The notes beneath the pieces were generated by a model that made no database searches, was not told the DNA's origin, and saw nothing but the letters and a program-made list of their open reading frames with translations. Below are positions 1-5,446 of a DNA stretch of 7,213 nt, one piece after another. Source of the DNA: Bacteroidota bacterium. Its GTDB lineage: Bacteria; Bacteroidota; Bacteroidia; Chitinophagales; Chitinophagaceae. The position numbers were made by a program, and so were the translations under genes. Every line of letters begins with the position of its first letter. Position 1 is the stretch's first letter. The DNA is taken from contig JAEWBT010000081.1 in assembly GCA_023391015.1 (NCBI GenBank), forward strand, positions 1-7,213, written 5' to 3'.

Positions 1-687
1 GATCACGCGGTCTTCACCTTTCATCAGGGCGTCGTAGCCGTCTTTTGCCACATCAGCAGGCGGTGCCAGCTTATCTTCCTGCACTACCACGGCCTGTTCC
101 ATGCCGGCTTTGTGAAAGAAATCGGTATCGGTTGCGCCGGGCAGCAGGTCGGTGATGGTTACGCCTTTGGCGTCGCGGATTTCAAACTTCACCGCTTCGC
201 TCCAGGAAAGCACAAAGGCTTTGGTGGCGTGGTAAACGGCCTGCAAGGGTCCCGGAATTTTACCGGCAATAGAAGCGACATTGAGCACTTTTCCGGAACC
301 GCGCTCCACCATTTGCGCCAGGAAGTGCTTGGTGAGAACGATATAGGCATCAATGTTGAGGCGGATAATGCTGAGTTCCCGCTGAATATCGATGTCCAGA
401 AACTCGCCCCAGGCGCCTTGCCCGGCGTCGTTTACAAGAATGTCTACCGGCTCAGTTACCATTTCGCATACTTCAAACGGGCCACGTGGGTCCATCAGAT
501 CTTTGGAAATGGTGCGCACCTGTGGGGCCCCGAGTCCGCGCAGCTCGTCGGCTACGCGCACGAGATCGCTTTCCGTCCGCGCTACGATGGTGAGGTTATA
601 TCCGTCTTTAGCAAAAAGCTTTGCCAGTTCATGTCCGATGCCGCTGGTGCCGCCGGTGAGCAGCACGTGTTTGCCGTTGTTTTTCAT
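1..687 (-). CDS. SDR family NAD(P)-dependent oxidoreductase, 3' end missing
   Basis: This is a cytoplasmic short-chain dehydrogenase/reductase. I translated the minus strand from the ATG at 687; 229 codons are open to the window edge. Visible family marks are the Rossmann glycine motif TGGTSGIG (residues 11-18), Arg37 after beta-2 (often linked to NADP preference), NDAG at 86-89 in place of the usual NNAG, catalytic-tetrad Asn111, Ser139 (VASIAG), and the YxxxK motif YHATK with Tyr152 and Lys156, followed by LLPGATDT at 181-188. Classical SDRs are about 250-265 residues, so perhaps 25-35 C-terminal residues lie beyond the left edge. The substrate cannot be told from sequence; the style resembles the broad YqjQ/DltE-like group. 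It is transcribed divergently from the next gene, and no clear ribosome site precedes the start. The family call is firm and the substrate is unknown. Confidence 0.93.
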   Translation of the reverse strand, partial: MKNNGKHVLLTGGTSGIGHELAKLFAKDGYNLTIVARTESDLVRVADELRGLGAPQVRTISKDLMDPRGPFEVCEMVTEPVDILVNDAGQGAWGEFLDIDIQRELSIIRLNIDAYIVLTKHFLAQMVERGSGKVLNVASIAGKIPGPLQAVYHATKAFVLSWSEAVKFEIRDAKGVTITDLLPGATDTDFFHKAGMEQAVVVQEDKLAPPADVAKDGYDALMKGEDRVI

Positions 688-793
688 AAGTAGGGTTTTG
701 AAGGGGAAAATCCGGGAACCTGTAAAATCATTCCAGCTTGGGGTTGGATTACCGGGTATGAATTTTGAAACCATGGGTGGTCAATAAGGTCTT

Positions 794-805
794 AAAAGGC
801 CTTTT
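794..805. promoter_or_regulatory. Perfect 12-bp palindrome in divergent intergenic region
   Basis: AAAAGGCCTTTT reads the same on both strands. It sits in the 135-bp gap between the divergent SDR gene and the propeller lipoprotein, ending 17 bases before the latter's ATG. The position would suit an operator or leader element, but nothing identifies a binding protein, and an isolated AT-flanked palindrome can occur by chance. No convincing Bacteroidota promoter was found for either divergent gene here. Confidence 0.25.
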
Positions 806-822
806 GCGAATTCCAGAACCCT

Positions 823-1695
823 ATGAAGATGAGCTTGTATTTCCGGAAAATAATGAATTTTGGCCTGGCAGGATTGCTGTTGGCAGCTACGGGCTGCGAG
901 GCGAACGGCCAGCCCCAAAAAAACAAAATGGAAACTGAAAATGCCCGGTCAGCGGCTGTTTTGCAGCGCTGGGAAATGCCGGCAAGCCTGACGGAGATTT
1001 CCGGCATTGCGCCCTATAAAAACCTGTTGGCTGCCATTCAGGATGAGGACGGAATTATCTTTCTTGTAAATCCGGCTTCCGGAAAAGTGGAAAAAGAAAT
1101 TCAATTCTCTGGTCCCGGCGACTATGAAGGGATTGCGATTGTGGGCGAAACGGCTTGGGTGCTGCGTGCCGACGGCCAGCTTTTTGAGGTCGCAAATTTT
1201 AATAGTGGTACGCCTGCCGTCCGGCCCCATGCGACGCCCTTGGGCAAAAAGCAAGACACCGAAGGCCTGACTTATGACGCAAAGGGAAATCGCCTCTTGA
1301 TTTCGGTAAAAGGAAAAGACCTCACCAGCGCCGATACCAAAAGCGTTTATGCCTACGACCTCAAAACCAATAGCCTGGCTACCCAGCCTGTTTATCAGTT
1401 GTCGGCCAGCGGGGAAGCGGCGGTTGCTAAAAAGAAGAAAAAGAAAGACCCGGAAATCCGACCTTCCGAAATTGCGTTACACCCCAATACCGGCGACTTG
1501 TATGTGCTGGACGGACCAGCTTATTTGCTGTATGTTTTGGATGCTTCCGGTGTTTCGAAAAGCGTTTACACGCTGGATAAAAAAGATTTTCCCCAGGCCG
1601 AAGGATTGGCTTTTACCCCAGATGGTGCGTTTTATATTTCTACCGAAGGTGGCAAAGGCAAGGGGGCCATCATGGAAGTGCAGCTAGCGCAATAA
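823..1695 (+). CDS. SdiA-regulated/YjiK-like beta-propeller lipoprotein
   Basis: This is a 290-residue predicted envelope lipoprotein. The start at 823 gives a signal peptide with positive charges (K2, R8, K9), a hydrophobic core at about 13-22 and a lipobox-like AATGC with the lipidated Cys at 25. Starting at the later ATG (853) would leave no charged N-region. The mature part has recurring blade-like motifs: EISGIA 58-63, DYEGIAI 100-106, DTEGLTY 145-151, SEIALHP 215-221 and AEGLAFTPDG 259-268. With the DEDG and GDYEG elements these match the SdiA-regulated (YjiK-like) propeller family as I know it; related folds include phytase-like and esterase-like propellers. Its biochemical role is not established, and no catalytic site can be asserted. 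Six consecutive lysines (203-208) interrupt the propeller, probably in a surface loop. It stands alone on the plus strand with a weak hairpin after the stop. Confidence 0.8.
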   Translation: MKMSLYFRKIMNFGLAGLLLAATGCEANGQPQKNKMETENARSAAVLQRWEMPASLTEISGIAPYKNLLAAIQDEDGIIFLVNPASGKVEKEIQFSGPGDYEGIAIVGETAWVLRADGQLFEVANFNSGTPAVRPHATPLGKKQDTEGLTYDAKGNRLLISVKGKDLTSADTKSVYAYDLKTNSLATQPVYQLSASGEAAVAKKKKKKDPEIRPSEIALHPNTGDLYVLDGPAYLLYVLDASGVSKSVYTLDKKDFPQAEGLAFTPDGAFYISTEGGKGKGAIMEVQLAQ

Positions 1696-1697
1696 AA

Positions 1698-1730
1698 CGG
1701 CCCTTCAGGACTGGATTTCCGGAAAGGCCG
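1698..1730 (+). terminator. Imperfect hairpin after the propeller lipoprotein gene
   Basis: CGGCC at 1698-1702 pairs with GGCCG at 1726-1730. After single mismatches, TTC pairs with GAA and GGA with TCC, leaving a 7-base loop. The 3' arm contains one of the TTTCCGGAAA palindromes (1716-1725). There is no T-run directly after it, so it is a weak terminator candidate or simply a folded intergenic segment. Confidence 0.3.
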
Positions 1731-1752
1731 ATTCTGCCAGGTCCTGCTGTAT

Positions 1753-1780
1753 TTTGCGGCCTTCGGGATGTATAACTTTT
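1753..1780 (+). promoter_or_regulatory. Putative Bacteroidota-type promoter for the lipocalin-like gene
   Basis: TTTG at 1753-1756 is followed after 16 bases by TATAACTTTT at 1771-1780, which contains TAACTTTT (1773-1780). That matches the Bacteroidota -7 box TAnnTTTG at all but the last base. Transcription would start roughly 10 bases later, giving a leader of about 15 bases before the ATG at 1803. The spacer is at the short end of the known range (about 17-19 from TTG). Confidence 0.4.
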
Positions 1781-1802
1781 CAACTCTTTTAAATGCTCTC
1801 TC

Positions 1803-2264
1803 ATGAAAAAAAACTTTCTCTTCCTCGCCTGTGCAGTGGCACTTTTGGCTTCCTGTAGTAAAGATACCAGCGGTCCGGTAGAGCCGACGCCTACCTTGCT
1901 GGGCAAATGGCAGCTGGATAATTATACCATTAAGTATTACCGGGGTGGACAGCCGGTTTCCGTTCAGGTGATGATCCGCGATTCCATGAGCCAGTGTGCT
2001 TTGGACGATTATTATGAGTATAATGCCGATAGCAGTGGCCGGGCCTTTTACGGGCAGCTATGCAGCGGCGAGACGGTAACGCAGGAGTCTTTTAGGTGGG
2101 AGCTTTATGGCGATGTGTTGGTGCAGAATTACACCGGGCGGCAGGAAGCTATGACCATTTCTAACATCACTGCCGACTACTATACGGCTTTCGATACGTT
2201 GTACCCAACAACGGGTCGGCCCGATACCGGAACGATTCTCCAGCAATACAAAAGAATCCAGTAA
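1803..2264 (+). CDS. Lipocalin-like domain lipoprotein
   Basis: This is a 153-residue predicted lipoprotein. The N-terminus has K2-K3, a hydrophobic stretch and a canonical lipobox LASC with the lipidated Cys at 18. The following SKD resembles the short acidic/lysine surface-export signals described for some Bacteroidota, so outer-leaflet display is possible. The mature part starts with LLGKWQLDNY (32-41), the opening strand typical of lipocalin-like domains of Bacteroidota (PF13648-type). It continues with C65-ALDDYYEYNADSSG and C87, a CxxDD...G...C arrangement recurrent in that family, and the two cysteines could form a disulfide. The ligand and role are unknown. It has its own candidate promoter and terminator and therefore looks monocistronic. 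Family assignment rests on the opening strand and the Cys pattern. Confidence 0.75.
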   Translation: MKKNFLFLACAVALLASCSKDTSGPVEPTPTLLGKWQLDNYTIKYYRGGQPVSVQVMIRDSMSQCALDDYYEYNADSSGRAFYGQLCSGETVTQESFRWELYGDVLVQNYTGRQEAMTISNITADYYTAFDTLYPTTGRPDTGTILQQYKRIQ

Positions 2265-2308
2265 GAATGTTTGTAATTTCCGGAAATGCAAGGATTTTTT
2301 GGGTGAAA

Positions 2309-2335
2309 GCATTCTTTATAGAATGCGCTCCCTTT
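2309..2335 (+). terminator. Probable rho-independent terminator
   Basis: GCATTC (2309-2314) and GAATGC (2321-2326) form a perfect 6-bp stem around a TTTATA loop. It is followed by GCTCCC and five T residues (2332-2336), about 45 bases after the lipocalin-like stop codon. The stem is short and the T-run is offset by several bases, so efficiency may be modest. It would separate this gene from the response regulator downstream. Confidence 0.45.
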
Positions 2336-2439
2336 TTAGCTTATTGAATGCCGTTTCCAACACACTGCGACAAAGTGGAAGTGAGCTTAAGGTATATGGC
2401 GCAAATTTTTAAACCGAATTTTCCGTGCCAACGTCTGCC

Positions 2440-3186
2440 ATGAAATACCAGTGCATCGTTGTGGAAGACAACGCAGTGGAGCGCGACTTGCTGGAAGTGC
2501 TGCTCTTGAAAATGGGCGAGGTAGAAATTGCCGGTATTTTTGAAAACGGTCTACAAGCGCGGCAGTTTCTGCAACAACATCCGGTGGACATTGCCTTTAC
2601 CGACGTGGACATGCCCGAGCTTTCCGGAATCGGGTTGCTCAAAAGCCTGCCCCAGCCGCCGGTTTTTGTTTTTATCAGCGCCCACAGCGGGTATGCCGCC
2701 GACAGCTACGACCTGGATGGGGTTGATTTTATCCGTAAGCCCGTTAGTCCGGAACGGTTGTACCGCGCCCTGGGAAAAGCCATTGAAGCGGTGAAGCAGC
2801 GCGGGCCGAAAGCAGAAAAGCTTGTTGAAGAGCAGTTCGTCGTGCGCACTTCTGAAGGCATCAACCGGCTCACGCCGGAGGCGATTGTTTATGTTGAAAG
2901 CAAGGGTAATTATTCCGTATTGCATTTAGAGGATGAAACGCAGTTGATGGTGCTGGTAACGTTGAAACAATTGGAAGAACAATTACCACCGGGGCGGTTT
3001 GTTCGTATCCATAAAGCTTATCTGGTCAACTGGAATCTTGTTGGCCTGATCCGAAAGGACGAGGTTGTGCTTTCCGGAAAATATGAAGTGCCTATCGGCG
3101 ATAGCTACCGCAAAGCACTTGCCGACCGGATGGCCGCCTTTCCCACGCTGGGGCGCAAAACCAACCGCCCCGATCAGGCTCGCTGA
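2440..3186 (+). CDS. LytTR-family response regulator
   Basis: This is a 248-residue two-component response regulator: an N-terminal receiver (about 3-122) and a C-terminal LytTR DNA-binding domain (about 135-235). In the receiver, the acidic pair is E9/D10, the phospho-acceptor is D55 in FTDVDMPELSG, the conserved Ser/Thr is S80 (FISAHS), and K100-P101 form the signalling Lys-cis-Pro. The LytTR part shows YVESKGNYS and FVRIHKAYLVN, the usual core, and ends in an S-Y-R-K helix. I chose the ATG at 2440: the protein then begins MKYQCIVVEDN, right at the first receiver strand, as in relatives. An in-frame GTG at 2425 would add five residues without family support. No partner kinase lies in the same operon; a membrane histidine kinase gene converges on it from the right. 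Target genes cannot be read from the sequence. Confidence 0.93.
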   Translation: MKYQCIVVEDNAVERDLLEVLLLKMGEVEIAGIFENGLQARQFLQQHPVDIAFTDVDMPELSGIGLLKSLPQPPVFVFISAHSGYAADSYDLDGVDFIRKPVSPERLYRALGKAIEAVKQRGPKAEKLVEEQFVVRTSEGINRLTPEAIVYVESKGNYSVLHLEDETQLMVLVTLKQLEEQLPPGRFVRIHKAYLVNWNLVGLIRKDEVVLSGKYEVPIGDSYRKALADRMAAFPTLGRKTNRPDQAR

Positions 3187-3216
3187 TTAAAAAACTGACA
3201 TAAGACATTATAGATT

Positions 3217-3242
3217 TAGCCCCATAGGGGCGCAGGTTTGGT
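3217..3242 (+). repeat. 26-bp dispersed repeat, copy 1 (direct)
   Basis: This is the outermost left copy of a four-copy cluster. It contains the perfect mini-hairpin GCCCC-ATA-GGGGC (3219-3231) followed by the shared tail GCAGGTTTGGT. Compared with the other copies, both arms of the hairpin changed together (T to C on the left, A to G on the right), so pairing is kept. Confidence 0.85.
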
Positions 3243-3265
3243 AGAGAACCAATCTTTTTTTTAAG

Positions 3266-3291
3266 AAGTCCCGTAGGGATGCAGGTTTGGT
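3266..3291 (+). repeat. 26-bp dispersed repeat, copy 2 (direct)
   Basis: It holds the hairpin GTCCC-GTA-GGGAT and the tail GCAGGTTTGGT. It is the left arm of a near-perfect long inverted repeat with copy 3, differing by one base (T versus C at 3280), which leaves a G-U pair in RNA. Confidence 0.88.
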
Positions 3292-3299
3292 CAGCGCTA

Positions 3300-3325
3300 A
3301 CCAAACCTGCGTCCCTACGGGACTT
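3300..3325 (-). repeat. 26-bp dispersed repeat, copy 3 (inverted)
   Basis: This is the inverted partner of copy 2, separated from it by 8 bases that contain the palindrome AGCGCT (3293-3298). On the minus strand it reads with the hairpin GTCCC-GTA-GGGAC and the tail GCAGGTTTGGT. Confidence 0.88.
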
Positions 3326-3350
3326 TTACCTGTTATTTCCGGAAAATGCT

Positions 3351-3376
3351 ACTAAACCTGCGTCCCTATGGGACTT
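3351..3376 (-). repeat. 26-bp dispersed repeat, copy 4 (inverted)
   Basis: This is the outermost right copy. On the minus strand it has the hairpin GTCCC-ATA-GGGAC and the tail GCAGGTTTAGT. It shares the ATA loop with copy 1, as the inner copies share GTA, so the cluster is nested: ATA type outside, GTA type inside. A TTTCCGGAAA palindrome (3336-3345) lies between copies 3 and 4. Confidence 0.85.
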
Positions 3377-3397
3377 GGATAACCCTGTCAGTAATTC

Positions 3398-5347
3398 CTA
3401 AATGGCTTGCGGCAGGCACAGGGTGCAAACGGTACCTTTTTCTTCACGGCTTTCTACGGCCAATTGGCCGTTCATGGCGCGGGTAAAGGTTTTGCAAAGC
3501 ATCATCCCGAGGCCTGCACCTTTTTCGTGCTGCGTGCCGGGCCGGCTGCGAACGGCTATCTGTTGATGTGCAGCATCATTCCACTGTGTTGCCAGTTCGG
3601 GTGACATACCGGTTCCCGTGTCTGAAACCGTGCAGCAAACGGTTTGATCATCCGCTGTTTTTACAGACAAAGTAATCTGCTGTCCGGCGTTCGAAAATTT
3701 AATGGCATTGCTCAAGAGGTTGCGCAAAATCACTTCAGTCATGTCTTCGTCGGCAAGGGCGGTTGCGCTGGGGTCAAAATCAGTTTCTAAGCGCAGGCCT
3801 TTCTGATCCAGAGCTGGTTGCAACAGGCGAATAACCCGGGCTAAAACTTCGGTCAGCGGGATGGCTTCGGGGTAGGGGCGGAGTGCCTGCATCTGGGTTT
3901 TGACGAACTGCAAGAGGTTTTCCATCAGCACCGTCGTGTCGCTCAGGGCCTGACGCAGGTTGGCGTTGTATTTTTTGATTTTTTCCGGCGGTAAGTCGCC
4001 CTGTTGGTCCAGAAGCGTGGCGTAGGCAATCAGCGAGTTGAGCGGCACGCGCATATCGTGGCTCAGGAGTGTGAAAAGCTGGTCTTTGGCTTCGTTGGCC
4101 TTTTGCAGCGCTTCTTTTTGATGGGCCAGAAGCTGTCGTTGTTCCTTCAACAATCGGTTGAGGCGGCGACTGCGGGTAAGGCCAATAAAAGCAGCGCATC
4201 CCAGAAGGAAAAGCAGGGCAATGCCCGTCCAGAGTAAGGTATTCAGTTTCCCTTTTTGATGGATGGTGACTTGTTGGCCGGCGATTTGCTGATCCTTTAC
4301 ACCGGCATCGTAGCGGGCCTGCATTTCAGCTACCTGGCCTGCCTTGTCTGCATTCAGCATTCGCTCTTTGACCGCTGCCAGCGAATCGCCAAAAGACAGC
4401 GCCTGGTCAAAACGGCCCTGCGACCGGGATAGCTTTTGAAGATGAGCCAGCATATCCACTTCCACATCCGTTGCGCCCATTTTACGGGCTTTTTCCAAAA
4501 CGGCCAGCGCCTCGCGTTCGCTTTCTTCCGGGTTGCCCCTGTCGTTGTAAAGAATGGCGCGGTTAGATGCGATTTTAATAGCGTAAAAAGGGCTGTTTCC
4601 GGATTTCTCATTAATGCTGTCGGCGGATTTATAGGCAGCAAAAGAACCTTCGTAATCTTTAGCAAGATCCAGTGCGTTGCCCAGATTCAGGTAAAGGGGT
4701 AGGGGAATGTTCTGTCCTTGTTTCTGGTGTGCCGCAATCGCCTGGCGGTACAGGCCAATGGCTGTATCGTATTCGCCAAACATGGCGTGCAGGTCGGCGG
4801 CAACGGTCAGCGTGTAAGCTTCTTCTTCGGCAATGCCATGCGTTTTCACCAGTTGCATCGCTTCTTCGCACTGGCGCAGGCCTTTTTGCTGGTCGGTGGT
4901 GTCGCCGCTCACGAGGCCCATCGTGCCGTAAGTAAAGGCGACCGATTGCAAGGCACGAATCTGCCGGGGGTAGTCCTTTCGTTTTCGAGCGATAGCTACT
5001 GCTTTTAATCCGTTGTCGATGGCCTCGCTGTAATTACCGGCGCGGGCGTAGCCGGTAGAGAGAGTGATGTGAGCGGCATAGCGGTCCGTATCGCCACCGG
5101 CTTCTTTTGCGGTTTGCAGCAGGATTTTTCCAAAAGAAATGGTTTGGAAAGGACTGCCTTCGTAGGATTGATCCACCAGCTTTGTCAAGCGGCCAAGCCG
5201 GGTGCGGGCATCGGGCAGCGCTTCCGCACTTTGATAGGCGCTGTCAAAAGAAGCATTGTATTGGGCAGTTGCAGCGTAAAAACAAAGCAGCAGGTATGTT
5301 CCCGTCCAGAGAGTGAAGCGTCCAAAGGCGGACCAGAAACCTTGCAT
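3398..5347 (-). CDS. TPR-containing membrane sensor histidine kinase
   Basis: This 649-residue sensor kinase has a signal peptide at about 1-28 with an ATA|Q cleavage site. A helical periplasmic region at about 30-350 carries TPR-like repeats (for example around 95-125, 177-207, 217-245 and 258-288). One transmembrane helix spans about 369-391, and a basic, coiled-coil linker runs 392-424. The HisKA domain has the phospho-acceptor H430 in SHDMRVPLNSL. The HATPase domain has N-box N543/N547 (LRNLLSNAIKF), G1 box DTGTGM at 576-581 and G2 box GAGLGM at 610-615. No receiver or DNA-binding domain is attached, so a separate regulator is needed. The LytTR regulator that converges on it is the nearest candidate, although LytTR regulators more often pair with LytS-type (His_kinase) enzymes. 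It follows the surface-protein gene by 98 bp on the same strand. No TTCCGGAA palindrome lies within this gene. Confidence 0.93.
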   Translation of the reverse strand: MQGFWSAFGRFTLWTGTYLLLCFYAATAQYNASFDSAYQSAEALPDARTRLGRLTKLVDQSYEGSPFQTISFGKILLQTAKEAGGDTDRYAAHITLSTGYARAGNYSEAIDNGLKAVAIARKRKDYPRQIRALQSVAFTYGTMGLVSGDTTDQQKGLRQCEEAMQLVKTHGIAEEEAYTLTVAADLHAMFGEYDTAIGLYRQAIAAHQKQGQNIPLPLYLNLGNALDLAKDYEGSFAAYKSADSINEKSGNSPFYAIKIASNRAILYNDRGNPEESEREALAVLEKARKMGATDVEVDMLAHLQKLSRSQGRFDQALSFGDSLAAVKERMLNADKAGQVAEMQARYDAGVKDQQIAGQQVTIHQKGKLNTLLWTGIALLFLLGCAAFIGLTRSRRLNRLLKEQRQLLAHQKEALQKANEAKDQLFTLLSHDMRVPLNSLIAYATLLDQQGDLPPEKIKKYNANLRQALSDTTVLMENLLQFVKTQMQALRPYPEAIPLTEVLARVIRLLQPALDQKGLRLETDFDPSATALADEDMTEVILRNLLSNAIKFSNAGQQITLSVKTADDQTVCCTVSDTGTGMSPELATQWNDAAHQQIAVRSRPGTQHEKGAGLGMMLCKTFTRAMNGQLAVESREEKGTVCTLCLPQAI

Positions 5348-5446
5348 GTGGTTTTAATTAAAATAAAGCGTCCGGTTTTACGAACGGCGAAACGGTTGTT
5401 TTTTCCGGAAACTGCAATCTACTGAGAAAGCCTTCCTTTTGAGACT

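Larger units (their letters stand above)
3266..3327. terminator. Long hairpin between convergent genes, likely terminator
   Basis: Copies 2 and 3 fold into a 26-bp stem with a short loop, about 80 bases after the response-regulator stop and about 70 bases after the kinase stop (minus strand). On the plus strand the stem runs into TTTT (3324-3327). On the minus strand the sequence after the stem is CTTA and then an A-run, so intrinsic termination looks better for the plus direction. The stem could still block read-through from both genes. Confidence 0.5.

Noticed and set aside
112..693. Long plus-strand open frame opposite the SDR gene
   Set aside because: It is the antisense shadow of the SDR coding frame; its translation has no family features, while the minus strand shows the full set of SDR motifs.
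764..792. Promoter for the propeller lipoprotein (TTTG at 764-767, TAAGGTCT at 785-792)
   Set aside because: The spacing is right (17 bases), but the -7 box matches TAnnTTTG at only three of six fixed positions.
2425..2439. GTG at 2425 as start of the response regulator
   Set aside because: It adds only MPTSA before the receiver; the ATG at 2440 places the start at the first beta-strand, as is usual for the family.
3217..3376. CRISPR array
   Set aside because: There are four repeats, but they are in mixed orientation with uneven gaps of 8-25 bases and no spacers of constant length; they are intergenic inverted repeats.
3780..4199. Open frame of 139 codons within the kinase gene
   Set aside because: It is a same-strand out-of-frame shadow with low-complexity, Pro/Arg/Ser-rich composition; the kinase frame carries all the domain motifs.
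5411..5446. Terminator after the surface-protein gene
   Set aside because: The sequence has only partial self-complementarity (AAAGCC / GGAAGG region) and no stable stem followed by a T-run on the minus strand.
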